Shown: positions 25,793 through 34,850, numbered from the stretch's first letter. The stretch: DNA of 64,000 nucleotides from Aurantiacibacter aquimixticola (GCF_003605475.1 NZ_RAHX01000001.1:62001-126000), one strand, 5' to 3'. Notes: a model not told the origin generated them from the letters alone. Made by a program: numbers and translations.

Positions 25793-27178
25793 ATGAGCAC
25801 ACGCACCACATCCTCCGGCGAGGAACCCCGCATCCAAAGTCGCGACCAATTGGTCGAACCGATGCAGAAGGGCGAGAAACCCAAGAGCGATTGGCGCATC
25901 GGCACCGAGCATGAAAAGCTCGTCTACAAGACCACTGACCACCGCGCCCCCTCCTATGGCGAGGATGGCGGCATCCGCGATATCCTGATGTCCATGCGCT
26001 GTTTCGGCTGGGAGCCGGTCGAGGAGGCCGGACCGGACGGCAAAGTGGACGTCATCGCCATGTCGGGGGCCGACGGAACGATCAGCCTCGAACCGGCTGG
26101 CCAGCTGGAACTGTCGGGTGCGGCGGTGGAAACGCTCCATCAGACCTGCGCCGAAACCGGTCGCCACCTCACACAGGTCAAAAGCGTCGGAGAAGACTGC
26201 AAGATCGGCTTTCTGGGCCTGGGCATGTGGCCGGACAAGACACGCAACGATCTGCCGGTCATGCCGAAACAGCGCTACGCCATCATGATGCGGCACATGC
26301 CCACGGTCGGCAATCTCGGGCTCGACATGATGCTGCGAACCTGTACCATTCAGGTTAATCTGGATTACAGTTCAGAGGCCGATATGGCGAAAAAGTTCCG
26401 CACGGGCCTGGCTCTGCAGCCCTTGGCGACGGCGCTTTTCGCCAATTCGCCATTCACCGAAGGCAAGCCCAACGGCTTTCTTTCCTATCGCAGTCATATC
26501 TGGACCGATACCGATCCGCATCGCACGGGCATGCTGCCTTTCGTGTTCGAGGATGATTTTGGCTACGAACGCTGGGTCGATTACATGCTCGACGTGCCGA
26601 TGTATTTCGTCTTCCGCGACGGCAAATATATCGACGCTGCCGGCCAGAGTTTCCGCGATTTCCTTCGAGGGGAGCTTCCCGCGCTGCCGGGCGAGCTGCC
26701 TACGCAAAGCGACTGGTGGGATCATCTTTCCACCGCCTTTCCGGAAGTGCGCCTGAAGAGCTTTCTCGAAATGCGCGGCGCCGACGGTGGTCCGTGGAAT
26801 CGCATCTGCGCGCTGCCCGCATTCTGGGTCGGCCTGCTTTATGACAATGCCGCGCTCGATGCCGCCTGGGATCTGGTCAAGGACTGGTCGATGGAAGAGC
26901 GCGAGGCGCTGCGCAATGCCGTGCCGAAACAAGCGCTGGGCGCGCCGATCCCGGGTGGCCGCACGCTGCGCGATCTGGCGAGCGAAGTGCTCGACATCGC
27001 CCATGCCGGGCTGGCAGCGCGAGCGCGCCTCAATTCGATGGGCGACAACGAAACCGGCTTTCTCGGCCCGCTCCGCCGCATCGTCGAAAGCGGCAAAGTC
27101 CCTGCACAAGTGCTGCTCGACAAGTTTCACGGCGAATGGGGCGGCGATATCTCGCGCATTTACAAAGAGAGCTTTTAA
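25793..27178 (+). CDS. gshA: Glutamate--cysteine ligase (plant/alphaproteobacterial type)
   Basis: 461 residues; ATP-dependent joining of glutamate and cysteine, first step of glutathione synthesis. Landmarks: WRIGTEHEKLVY, EPAGQLELSGAAVETLHQTCAE, MMRTCTIQVNLDYSSEADM (here MMLRTCTIQVN) and FLEMRGADGGPWNRICALPAFWVGLLYD. The ATG at 25793 has GAGGA eight bases upstream; an upstream TTG would add two residues. soxR lies downstream, so two oxidative-stress functions are adjacent. Confidence 0.93.
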   Translation: MSTRTTSSGEEPRIQSRDQLVEPMQKGEKPKSDWRIGTEHEKLVYKTTDHRAPSYGEDGGIRDILMSMRCFGWEPVEEAGPDGKVDVIAMSGADGTISLEPAGQLELSGAAVETLHQTCAETGRHLTQVKSVGEDCKIGFLGLGMWPDKTRNDLPVMPKQRYAIMMRHMPTVGNLGLDMMLRTCTIQVNLDYSSEADMAKKFRTGLALQPLATALFANSPFTEGKPNGFLSYRSHIWTDTDPHRTGMLPFVFEDDFGYERWVDYMLDVPMYFVFRDGKYIDAAGQSFRDFLRGELPALPGELPTQSDWWDHLSTAFPEVRLKSFLEMRGADGGPWNRICALPAFWVGLLYDNAALDAAWDLVKDWSMEEREALRNAVPKQALGAPIPGGRTLRDLASEVLDIAHAGLAARARLNSMGDNETGFLGPLRRIVESGKVPAQVLLDKFHGEWGGDISRIYKESF

Positions 27179-27297
27179 GCGAGGAGCGCACCTCGCTGCG
27201 GCGGAGCGGGGTTCGGGCGCTCCTGCGGCTCCCGCGTCCTTTCCCGTGGATTGCGCGGCGGCGGAAATAGCGGTTCGCGCGGCACGATCTCATTCAT
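27175..27297 (-). CDS. Candidate 40-residue Pro/Arg-rich small protein
   Basis: An ATG at 27297 with the ribosome site GAGGAGG six bases upstream opens a 40-codon frame beginning MNEIVPREPLFPPPRNPRE and ending PPQRGALLA. The peptide is hydrophilic, with no membrane helix or cysteine. It overlaps the last bases of gshA on the opposite strand. Its upstream region leads back to a SoxR-type promoter (27442-27472) pointing this way. I do not recognise a family; the case rests on the ribosome site, GC-rich third positions and promoter position. Confidence 0.4.
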   Translation of the reverse strand: MNEIVPREPLFPPPRNPRERTREPQERPNPAPPQRGALLA

Positions 27298-27440
27298 GGT
27301 CCGCCTCCTCGAAACCGTTCACCCGTCCGACACGAGCAGCGAGGTTAAGCTGTTTCAAGATGGCAAGTCCTTCTTCCAAAGCATTGCTTCTGCAGCGATC
27401 CGTCTGCTGCTGAAACAGCGCAGCGAATCGCGACTTGCAC
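27298..27440. other. Gap between small ORF and SoxR box
   Basis: This is the leader of the proposed leftward transcript. I see no reading frame with a ribosome site on either strand; a plus-strand frame starting near 27296 runs into the SoxR operator and lacks a ribosome site. Together with the small ORF and operator it fills the 325 bases between gshA and soxR. Confidence 0.5.
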
Positions 27441-27450
27441 ACTCATGCAA

Positions 27451-27468
27451 CCTCAAGCTAAGTTGAGG
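27451..27468. promoter_or_regulatory. SoxR operator (CCTCAAGCTAAGTTGAGG)
   Basis: An 18-base dyad almost identical to the E. coli soxS SoxR box (CCTCAAGTTAACTTGAGG), 36 bases before the soxR ATG. On the minus strand it sits between TTGACC (27472-27467) and CATGAG (27447-27442) with the 19-base spacer that MerR-family activators need; on the plus strand the equivalent -35 (GCAACC) and -10 (AGCCTT) are poor. Confidence 0.85.
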
Positions 27469-27503
27469 TCAAGCCTTATCCGGAAATTGCAGGAGCGCGC
27501 AGC

Positions 27504-27944
27504 ATGGCCGCACCGAGTCTCATCACGATCGGTCATCTTGCCAAACGGACCGGCGTCGCCGTGTCGGCATTGCGTTTCTACGAGGAGAAGGGGCTGCTCG
27601 ATCCGATCCGCACGGCAGGGAACCAGCGACGATATCTGCGGGGCGATATCCGCAGGGTCAGCTTTATCCTCATCGCGCAAAAACTTGGACTGGGGCTGGG
27701 AGAGATCGAGGCGCATCTGGCGAACCTGCCGCATGGCCGCAATCCGACCGTTGCCGACTGGCAGAAGATCAGTCGCGCCATGCGCGCGCAGATCGACGCG
27801 CGCATCAACCTGCTCACGCGGACGCGCAGTCAGCTGGACCAGTGCATTGGCTGCGGCTGCCTCAGCCTGACCAAATGCCAACTCTACAACAAGGACGACA
27901 AGCTGGGCCTGAAAGGCCCAGGCCCGCGCGCGGTGCTGGATTAA
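27504..27944 (+). CDS. soxR: Redox-sensitive transcriptional activator SoxR
   Basis: 146 residues. MerR-type helix-turn-helix (ITIGHLAKRTGVAVSALRFYEEKGLL), then the SoxR-specific [2Fe-2S] ligands C114, C117, C119 and C125 in CIGCGCLSLTKC. Oxidation of the cluster by redox-cycling compounds switches on target promoters. A SoxR box lies directly upstream. In non-enteric bacteria SoxR usually controls a few efflux or reductase genes rather than soxS; no obvious such target is beside it except the leftward small ORF. Confidence 0.95.
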   Translation: MAAPSLITIGHLAKRTGVAVSALRFYEEKGLLDPIRTAGNQRRYLRGDIRRVSFILIAQKLGLGLGEIEAHLANLPHGRNPTVADWQKISRAMRAQIDARINLLTRTRSQLDQCIGCGCLSLTKCQLYNKDDKLGLKGPGPRAVLD

Positions 27945-27953
27945 ATTTGCGAA

Positions 27954-28160
27954 CTAGCCCGAATGGCAATCGGGGCAGCAGGTCTGGCAGCCTTCGACCT
28001 GGTCGAAATGCTCCTTTGCATGATCCATGGCGGTTTCGCATTTCGCGAAATCGCCGAGTGCCTTGCGATTGTCCTCATTGGGCAGGAACTGGCATTCTTC
28101 CGAATGCACGACATGGTCGCCTCGATCGTTCGCCTCCGATTTCACGTAGTAATGCGCCAT
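27954..28160 (-). CDS. Small Cys/His-rich conserved protein
   Basis: 68 residues with an AGGAGA ribosome site. The pattern YYVKSEANDRGDHVVHSEEC, FLPNEDN, LGDFAKCETAMDHAK and VEGCQTCCPDCH resembles a family of small uncharacterised bacterial proteins with a C-x2-CC-x2-CH end, which could bind zinc or another metal (from memory, not searched). No signal peptide. It converges with soxR, nine bases apart, and lies downstream of nothing on its own strand. Confidence 0.75.
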   Translation of the reverse strand: MAHYYVKSEANDRGDHVVHSEECQFLPNEDNRKALGDFAKCETAMDHAKEHFDQVEGCQTCCPDCHSG

Positions 28161-28216
28161 GCCTGTCTCCTCTCATGCGTGTGAGGGGGCAATGGGCGAA
28201 GCCCGAGCGCGGTTCC

Positions 28217-31200
28217 CTATTCCGCCGCCAAAGCTTCCGCTTCGCCAAGGTCCACGCTGACGAGACGCGAGATGCCTTTTTCGACCATCGTCACGCCGAA
28301 CAGGCGATGCATCCGGCTCATGGTGACGGCGTTGTGGGTGACGATGAGGTAACGCGTCCTGGTTTCGCGAACCATGCTGTCGAGAAGGTCGCAGAAACGC
28401 TCGATATTGGCATCGTCGAGTGGCGCGTCGACCTCGTCCAGCACGCAAATAGGAGCTGGATTGGTTAGGAATAACGCAAATATCAATGCCGTTGCGGTTA
28501 GCGCCTGTTCGCCCCCCGATAACAGGCTGAGCGATTGCAGGCGCTTGCCCGGCGGCTGCGCATAGATCTCAAGTCCCGCTTCCAGCGGATCGTCGGAATC
28601 GATCATTGCGAGATGCGCCTGTCCGCCTTCGAAAAGGCGGCTGAACAACTCTCGAAAGTGGCCGTCGACTTCCTCGAACGCGGCGCGAAGCCGTTCGCGG
28701 CCTTCGCGGTTGAGATTGCCGATGCTGCCGCGCAGCCTGCTGACCGCTTCGGCCAGTTCGGCCTGTTCCTCGGCGCTGCTGCCGTGCTCCTGCTCGATCC
28801 GCGCCAACTCGTCCGCTGCGACGAGATTTACCGGCCCGATGCGCTCGCGACTGGCGGTGAGCCGGTCCATCTCTTCGCTCTCGAGCCCGGAATTCTTCAC
28901 CGCGTCCTCATCGAAGTCGAACCGGCCTGGGAGCATCGAGGGGGGCGCCTGGAATCGCTCGCCGGAAATCCGCGCCATTTCCTCGCGGCGCTGCTCCTCG
29001 TTCTCGGCGCGCGCGGAAAGCGTGGCGCGCTGCTCTCGCGTGGCGGACAGCGCCTCGTTCAGATCCGACAGTGCGGCTTCGGCCTCGCGTGCTTCGCTTT
29101 CGGACGCGCGCACGGCCTCTTCGGCCTTGGCGAGCTCTTCGCCCAGCCGCTTGCGCACTGCCTCGCCGCCTTCGATCTCTTTCATCAGCCCTTCGGGCTT
29201 GGCCGCGATGACGGCACGCTCCTCGGCGATTTCCTCGAAGCGGGCGGCCATGCCGGCAAGGCGACTGGCGGCATCGCCCGCGCGCGCCTGCCAGCCCTTG
29301 ATATCCGACCGCTGCGCCGCCACCCGCTCGCGCAGCACGGCGAGCGACTGGTCATGCGCGGCGAGCGCGGCATTGGCGGCCTGGACGCTCTCGCGCGCGG
29401 CTTCATGCCTGGCGCGTGCGGCATCGAGCGCGGCGCGGCCCGTTTCGGGATCGGGCAGCTCGGTCAGCTTCGCCCTGGCCCCGGCGAGCTCCGCTTCGGC
29501 GGCCTCGCGCTGTCCGGCCTGATCGGCCAGCGCGGCTGCTTGCTCTTCACGGCGTGTGGCGAGGCGATCGCGCCGTGCTTCGGTCTGATCGAGTGTCCGC
29601 AAGGCCTGCCGCTCCGCATCGGCGGCCTCGGCCAGCGCCCGCTCGCGCGCGACCAGATCGGTCTGGAGCGCGGCAAGCGCATCGTGCGCCTCACGCTGCG
29701 TGGCCTCGGCTTTTTCCGAGGCGGCTCGCAGATCGGGAAGGTGCTTCTCCAGCTCGGCAAGGCGGTTGTCACGCTCCAGCCGCGCCGCTTCCGCAGCGCC
29801 TTCGCCGCGCGCGACGAAACCGTCCCAGCGGCGCAACAGACCGTCCTTGCTGACGAGCCATTCGCCAGGTGAAAGGGTGCGGCCATCGTCTGCCTCAACG
29901 ACGTGCACCAGGGCGAGGCGCGCCTGTAATTCCGGCGGGCAATCGCGCAAATGCTTCGCCAGACTGTCCGTGACGGGCGAGGGCGTGGCAGACCCGGTCC
30001 AGAAACGTCCTTCAGCCTTCCCATCGGGCGAGCCAAGTGGCGATTTGGCATCGCGGCCCAGCGCGGCAGCGAGCGCCCGCTCAAAGCCCGGTTCCGCCGA
30101 GACCCGATCGAGCGCGGCGGGCAAGCCGTGCTTGTTGGACTTCTGCCGCTCGCGCGCCTGCCGATCGCGGTCGAGCGCCTGAAATTCACGCTCCACGCCA
30201 GCCAGTTCGGCTCGGGCAGTCGATAGCGACGCCGCCGCCGCATCGCGGGCCTCGGTCAGCGCGTCCTTCCGTGCGCGTTCCGTTTCGAGCTCGCTCCGCA
30301 GGCTGAACAACTTGTCCTGCGCCGAAACAACGGCAGCCTGCGCGTCAGCCACTTCCCTTTCGGGATCGCTTTCGCCAGTCAGCGCCTCCTGCTGTTCGGC
30401 GATGCGCCGGGCTTCACCGTCGAGCCGTTCCAGCCGCGCCTCGGCCTGGGCTATTTCGGATTGTGCCACGCGCCAATCCGCTTCGACGCCCGCGTGATCC
30501 GCCGTCGCTTTTGCCAGTGCCAGTTCCGCCGCGCGACCCGCGCGCTCCGCGTCCTCCACCTTTGCTGCCAGATCGGGGCGCGCGGCTTCATCCGCCTCCA
30601 GCACCTTCTCGCCCTCGGCGAGCGCAGCTTCCAGCTGCTTCAGCGCCTTCGCCGCATCCTGCGTCATGCGGTCGGCCTCGAAGCGATCCTCTTCCAGCCG
30701 TTCCTTCTGCCGGTCGAGATCCTTCAGCCGCTGCTCTGCCGCTTCCAGCTGGCTGGCAAGAGCGGCCATGCGGTGGCCATGCGCGCTTGCATCGTCGCGG
30801 CGATCGGCAAGTTCGTCGCGCAGTTCGGCGAGCCGCGCGGCAAGCTTGTGCTGTGCGGCCTGCGCCGCCTTTGCGGTTTGCTGCGCGCCCGCGACCTTCT
30901 CGTCCGCTTCCTTGGCTTGGGCGCGCGCTGCTTCCGCCGCAGATGCGGCATCGCGCCAGCGCGCAAACAGCAGCCGCGCCTCCGCCATGCGGATGTCGTC
31001 GGTCAGTTTCTTGTACCGTTCGGCCTGCTTAGCCTGCCGCTTGAGCGAGGCCATCTGCGTGTCGAGCCCGGCCATCAGATCCTCGAGCCGTTCGAGGTTC
31101 TTTTCCGTGCTGCGCAATTTCGATTCCGCGTCGCGGCGGCGGACGTGGAGGCCCGCAATTCCCGCAGCCTCTTCCAGCATCATTCGCCGCTCGGTCGGCT

Positions 31201-31639
31201 TGGCGGCGATTACCTGCGCGATCTTTCCCTGGCTGACGAGAGCGGGTGAATGCGCGCCGGTGGCCGCATCGGCGAAGATAAGCGATATGTCCTTCGCCCG
31301 CACGTCGCTGCCGTTCAAGCGATAGGCGCTGCCCGCGCCGCGCTCGATCCGGCGCGTGACGTCGAGCGGTTCGCCCTTATCGTCTTTCGCATGTAGCACC
31401 ACTTCGGCAAAATCGCGCGGCGGTCGGCCGGCCGTGCCCGCGAAGATGACGTCCTCCATCCCGCCCGATCGCATGGATTTGGGCGAGTTCTCGCCCATCA
31501 CCCAGCGAATGGCTTCCAGCAGGTTGGACTTGCCGCAGCCATTCGGGCCGACGACACCCGTCAGCCCCGGTTCTATGCGCAGTTCGGAAGGCTCGACGAA
31601 GCTCTTGAAGCCGCTCAGCCTGAGCTTGCGGAACTCCAT
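28217..31639 (-). CDS. smc: Chromosome segregation protein SMC
   Basis: 1140 residues. Walker A GPNGCGKSN (from residue 31) follows LRLSGFKSFVEP; two long Ala/Glu/Arg-rich coiled coils flank a central hinge domain (around KHGLPAALDRVSAEPGFERALAAALG); the C-terminal head has the signature LSGGEQALTATALIF (about 1040) and Walker B ICVLDEVDAPLDD. Part of condensin, compacting and segregating the chromosome. The ATG at 31639 matches the usual MxFxKLRLSGFKSF start. Length is normal. It is the last gene of the DUF721-DsbA-DsbA-smc row. Confidence 0.96.
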   Translation of the reverse strand: MEFRKLRLSGFKSFVEPSELRIEPGLTGVVGPNGCGKSNLLEAIRWVMGENSPKSMRSGGMEDVIFAGTAGRPPRDFAEVVLHAKDDKGEPLDVTRRIERGAGSAYRLNGSDVRAKDISLIFADAATGAHSPALVSQGKIAQVIAAKPTERRMMLEEAAGIAGLHVRRRDAESKLRSTEKNLERLEDLMAGLDTQMASLKRQAKQAERYKKLTDDIRMAEARLLFARWRDAASAAEAARAQAKEADEKVAGAQQTAKAAQAAQHKLAARLAELRDELADRRDDASAHGHRMAALASQLEAAEQRLKDLDRQKERLEEDRFEADRMTQDAAKALKQLEAALAEGEKVLEADEAARPDLAAKVEDAERAGRAAELALAKATADHAGVEADWRVAQSEIAQAEARLERLDGEARRIAEQQEALTGESDPEREVADAQAAVVSAQDKLFSLRSELETERARKDALTEARDAAAASLSTARAELAGVEREFQALDRDRQARERQKSNKHGLPAALDRVSAEPGFERALAAALGRDAKSPLGSPDGKAEGRFWTGSATPSPVTDSLAKHLRDCPPELQARLALVHVVEADDGRTLSPGEWLVSKDGLLRRWDGFVARGEGAAEAARLERDNRLAELEKHLPDLRAASEKAEATQREAHDALAALQTDLVARERALAEAADAERQALRTLDQTEARRDRLATRREEQAAALADQAGQREAAEAELAGARAKLTELPDPETGRAALDAARARHEAARESVQAANAALAAHDQSLAVLRERVAAQRSDIKGWQARAGDAASRLAGMAARFEEIAEERAVIAAKPEGLMKEIEGGEAVRKRLGEELAKAEEAVRASESEAREAEAALSDLNEALSATREQRATLSARAENEEQRREEMARISGERFQAPPSMLPGRFDFDEDAVKNSGLESEEMDRLTASRERIGPVNLVAADELARIEQEHGSSAEEQAELAEAVSRLRGSIGNLNREGRERLRAAFEEVDGHFRELFSRLFEGGQAHLAMIDSDDPLEAGLEIYAQPPGKRLQSLSLLSGGEQALTATALIFALFLTNPAPICVLDEVDAPLDDANIERFCDLLDSMVRETRTRYLIVTHNAVTMSRMHRLFGVTMVEKGISRLVSVDLGEAEALAAE

Positions 31640-31661
31640 GCCTCGTCGCCCCCGCGCTCTC

Positions 31662-32411
31662 TTACTCGCTCCGGGCGCCGGCGCGCTGGAGCACGGGTTC
31701 GAGAACGTCCCAGGTGGTTCCGTCCACCCGATTGCCATTGACAAAGAAAGTCGGCGTACCCGTTACGCCGAGCTCATCCGCCGTGGTGTTGGTGCGCTCG
31801 CTCAAACCCTGGACGGCATCCGCATCGGCAAGGCAGGTGGCGGCCTGGTTGCGACTGATCCCGCGCGAGGCGAAGAAGTCGAGCAGCCCTGTCTCGCTCG
31901 CCACGGCGACCCAGCGCTGGTTTTCGGGCAGGTTCTCCACCCCTTCGAGCTGCGCGCTCTGCACGCCCGTCATCACCGTGTCGAAATTGGTCCAGACCTG
32001 ATCCGCCAGCGGGTGGAAGATCTCGTCCGGCCCACAGCGCACGATGCTGCTGATCGTGGTATCGATTCCGTTGCGATCGAAATTGCGCAGCTCGAAGGAT
32101 ACGAGGCCGGTATTGACGTAGTCTTCCTTCAACTCGTCGACGCCGTTCTGAACGAAGCTGGCACAGGCACCGCAAGTGAAGGAGCCGTATTCGATCAGCT
32201 TGATCGGCGCGTCGGGATTGCCCAGCAGATACCCCTCTTCGTCCGTTGCCTGTACCAAATCGGTCCATTGCTGGCCCTCCGGTGCAGCGATCGGATCGAG
32301 CGCTTCGCCTTCGGCAACCTCTCCACCTTCGGCATCGCCATTGCAGGCGGCCAGGCCCAGCGAGAGCGGGGCGGCGATAAGGGCGAGGGCGATACGGCGT
32401 GAGGCGTTCAT
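31662..32411 (-). CDS. DsbA-family thioredoxin-fold lipoprotein
   Basis: 249 residues. The signal peptide ends at a lipobox (GLAAC, lipid Cys23). A linker rich in Glu/Ala/Gly precedes a thioredoxin fold with the active site C80-G-A-C83 and a cis-Pro loop in GVTGTPTFFVNGNRV. The helical insert of DsbA/DsbG-like proteins is present. It likely oxidises or isomerises disulfides in the periplasm. Separated by 22 bases from smc. Confidence 0.85.
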   Translation of the reverse strand: MNASRRIALALIAAPLSLGLAACNGDAEGGEVAEGEALDPIAAPEGQQWTDLVQATDEEGYLLGNPDAPIKLIEYGSFTCGACASFVQNGVDELKEDYVNTGLVSFELRNFDRNGIDTTISSIVRCGPDEIFHPLADQVWTNFDTVMTGVQSAQLEGVENLPENQRWVAVASETGLLDFFASRGISRNQAATCLADADAVQGLSERTNTTADELGVTGTPTFFVNGNRVDGTTWDVLEPVLQRAGARSE

Positions 32412-32470
32412 GTCAGGGTCTTTCCGTCACTTTGCGAACCGGCAGGTTAGACATTGCAGGGCGAAAGCCG

Positions 32471-32500
32471 AAAGCGCCGCGGCTCGCAGGATGGCGCTTT
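32471..32500. terminator. Hairpin between the two DsbA-like genes
   Basis: AAAGCGCC and GGCGCTTT pair perfectly around a 14-base loop. There is only a short T run on either strand. It may partly separate expression of the upstream DsbA gene from the lipoprotein gene. Confidence 0.35.
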
Positions 32501-32529
32501 TGCACAGGCTTGTCCCCATTTAGGCGGGT

Positions 32530-33228
32530 CTAGCCGCCTTCCAAGACGGTTTCGGCAGGCAAATTGGTCAGCAAAGGACGCAGGGCGAGCCAATTGTGCA
32601 CTCCGTCGATCAGCTGTCCGTTCAGGACGAAGCTGGGTGTGCCGGGCACATTGTACTGCGCCGCGCCCGCTTGAGAGGCCGCGACGATGGCATCCGCCGC
32701 TGCCCGATCGGACAGGCACGCATCGAGCTCGCTGCGCAAATAGCCGCGCCGCTCCATGATGTCGTACCAGCCGAGGTCGCCTGCGATCGCGCGCATCCGC
32801 TGTCCGAAATCGCCGCCATTCCAGCGCTGCTGCCGCTGCGGAGAGACGTCTCGGCCGCGCGCCAGCCAGTCCTCCTGCGAGGCCAGCATGGTGCGATGAT
32901 TGGCGAAGAATTTGTCTTCCGGCCCGCATTCGGTCGCCAGCGCGGCGGCAACGTCCACGATATTGCGAATCATGTGGCGCATTTCCAGCGCGGCGCGCCC
33001 CTCATGGACGAGGAAATAGCGCAGCTCCGCCTCGCTATCGCGCTCGAACGTGGCGCAGTGCGGGCAGGTGTAGCTACTGAACACGATAAGCTGGGTATCG
33101 GCATCCGGATTGCCAACGCGGTGGCCGCCGCCATCGGTCGCGGAGAAAGTCGCGTTCCAGTTCTGCGCTGCCGCAGGGATCGCGGGCATTGCTATGGCGG
33201 CAAGCAGGGCCAGGGCCATGCGGATCAT
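32530..33228 (-). CDS. DsbA-family thioredoxin-fold periplasmic protein
   Basis: 232 residues with a cleavable signal peptide (MIRMALALLAAIAMPAIPAAAQ). Active site C55-P-H-C58 (YTCPHCATF, the classic DsbA CPHC) and cis-Pro loop YNVPGTPSFVLNG. A likely thiol oxidant paired with the CGAC lipoprotein next door, perhaps dividing oxidation and isomerisation (inference). Its start abuts the DUF721 stop (33228/33229). Confidence 0.87.
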   Translation of the reverse strand: MIRMALALLAAIAMPAIPAAAQNWNATFSATDGGGHRVGNPDADTQLIVFSSYTCPHCATFERDSEAELRYFLVHEGRAALEMRHMIRNIVDVAAALATECGPEDKFFANHRTMLASQEDWLARGRDVSPQRQQRWNGGDFGQRMRAIAGDLGWYDIMERRGYLRSELDACLSDRAAADAIVAASQAGAAQYNVPGTPSFVLNGQLIDGVHNWLALRPLLTNLPAETVLEGG

Positions 33229-33795
33229 CTAGGTTTCTTCCTCTTTGTTCGCCACACTGCGGGCGAGCGATTCCAGCACCGCGCGCAGTTCCGGGTCTCC
33301 GATATCGCGCAAGCCTTCGCCAAGGTCCATCGGGATGGGCTTGAGAGAAGGGGGCGCGGCGCGTTTTTCTCCAGCAGGAGGCGGCTTAACCGCGCCTTGC
33401 CGGATCTTGACCTTCGCCACCGCCTTGTAGCCGAAAAAGCGGTTCACCCGCTCCATGATTTCCGGGATCACATGCTGGATCAGCGGCGCATGGGCGGGCG
33501 CGACGACGAGCTGCATGATGCCGTCGCTTTTTTCGCCGGGCGGAAAACGGATGCTTTCGGGCGTGCAGACCTTGGCATGATGCGGCCCGACGATCTCCGG
33601 CCAGCGGGTGACGACGCTGGACTGAACGAAGCCGAACCGGCGAAAGGCTGCGCGCCCGATCTGCGGGACCAGCTCGGCGACGGGCTTTGCCGGGCCGCCA
33701 CGCGGGCGGCGGTAAGGCTTTGCCTTGCCCTTCGCGCCGTCTTTCGCAGGCGCACGCGGGGTCTTCCCCGATTTCGGTTTGTCGTCGCGTTCCAT
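33229..33795 (-). CDS. DUF721 (DciA-like) protein
   Basis: About 188 residues. A basic N-terminus (KPKSGKTPRAPAKDGAKGK) precedes a DUF721 domain: AELVPQIGRAAFRRFGFVQSSVVTRWPEIVGPHHAKV, then LIQHVIPEIMERVNRFFGY. DciA-type proteins help load the replicative helicase DnaB in bacteria without DnaC (known). Start uncertain: ATG at 33795 (MERDDKP) has AGGG upstream, ATG at 33810 adds five residues. It diverges from mutY with about 30 bases between starts. Confidence 0.8.
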   Translation of the reverse strand: MERDDKPKSGKTPRAPAKDGAKGKAKPYRRPRGGPAKPVAELVPQIGRAAFRRFGFVQSSVVTRWPEIVGPHHAKVCTPESIRFPPGEKSDGIMQLVVAPAHAPLIQHVIPEIMERVNRFFGYKAVAKVKIRQGAVKPPPAGEKRAAPPSLKPIPMDLGEGLRDIGDPELRAVLESLARSVANKEEET

Positions 33796-33824
33796 GAGAG
33801 GCGCCCTCATGCCATAGGCGCGGT

Positions 33825-34850
33825 GTGTCCGCCACCGTCTCAGACCTGCTTCTCGACTGGTATGACAGCCACGCCCGCGCGCTGCCTTGGCGTGCGCCGC
33901 CCGGTGCTTCGCCGACGGATGCCTATCGCGTCTGGCTGTCCGAAGTGATGCTGCAACAGACGACGGTTGCGGCGGTGAAACCGTATTTCACCAAGTTCAC
34001 CGAAATCTGGCCCGATGTGCAGGCGCTCGCCGCCGCGCCGGAGGACGAGGTGATGGCCGCATGGGCGGGCCTCGGCTACTATTCGCGTGCTCGCAATCTG
34101 GTGAAAGCCGCGCGGGCGGTGGCCGAAATGGGTGGCTTTCCCGAAACGGAGGCGGAGCTCCGCAAGCTGCCGGGGCTGGGCGAGTATACCGCTGCCGCTG
34201 TCGCCGCGATTGCGTTCGGCCAGCGCGCTGTGGTGGTCGATGCCAATGTCGAGCGAGTGGTCGCTCGGCTGTTCGCCATTGAGCAACCACTGCCCGGTGC
34301 GCGCAAGGCGATCCGCGAAAAAGCCGATGCGATCACGCCGGATAAACGCGCGGGCGATTTCGCGCAGGCGATGATGGACCTAGGCTCGAGCATCTGCACC
34401 GCGCGAGATGCGAAATGCCTGCTATGTCCGCTGGCGTCGAAATGCGAAGGGCGGGCGAGCGGGGATCCATTGCGGCTGCCGGTAAAGGCGAAAAAAAAGG
34501 CGAAGCCGCAGCGCAGCGGCACTGCCTTCTGGATAGAGCGGGATGGCGCGGTTTGGCTGATCAAACGGCCCGGCAAGGGGATGCTCGCGGGCATGCGCGC
34601 GCTGCCCGACGACGGCTGGAGCGCGCGCAAGGATGGCGACGGCGAAGCGCCGGTCGAAGGCGCCTGGAAAGCAGCGGGCGTGGTGCGCCACGGCTTCACC
34701 CATGCCGATCTCGAACTCGGCGTTGCTGTCTATGCGGGCGATTCCAAGCCGCAGGGCACGGGCGAATGGTGGCCGCTCGACCGGCTCGACGATGCGGGCC
34801 TGCCGACCCTTTTCGCCAAGGCGGCGCGGCTGGTGCTCGCCGCTAGATGA
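33825..34850 (+). CDS. mutY: A/G-specific adenine glycosylase
   Basis: 341 residues starting at a GTG. The glycosylase has E40 in VWLSEVMLQQTTV, a helix-hairpin-helix LPGLGEYTAAAVAAIAFGQ, catalytic D139 in VVDANVERV, and the [4Fe-4S] ligands C191-x6-C198-x2-C201-x5-C207. The C-terminal NUDIX-like domain recognises 8-oxoG. It removes adenine mispaired with 8-oxoguanine. The mutY/DUF721 divergent pair followed by DsbA and smc is a conserved sphingomonad arrangement. Its 3' end overlaps the next minus-strand gene by eight bases. Confidence 0.95.
   Translation: MSATVSDLLLDWYDSHARALPWRAPPGASPTDAYRVWLSEVMLQQTTVAAVKPYFTKFTEIWPDVQALAAAPEDEVMAAWAGLGYYSRARNLVKAARAVAEMGGFPETEAELRKLPGLGEYTAAAVAAIAFGQRAVVVDANVERVVARLFAIEQPLPGARKAIREKADAITPDKRAGDFAQAMMDLGSSICTARDAKCLLCPLASKCEGRASGDPLRLPVKAKKKAKPQRSGTAFWIERDGAVWLIKRPGKGMLAGMRALPDDGWSARKDGDGEAPVEGAWKAAGVVRHGFTHADLELGVAVYAGDSKPQGTGEWWPLDRLDDAGLPTLFAKAARLVLAAR

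Noticed and set aside
27251..27466. 71-codon plus-strand frame between gshA and soxR
   Set aside because: No ribosome site at any start, and it reads into the SoxR operator.
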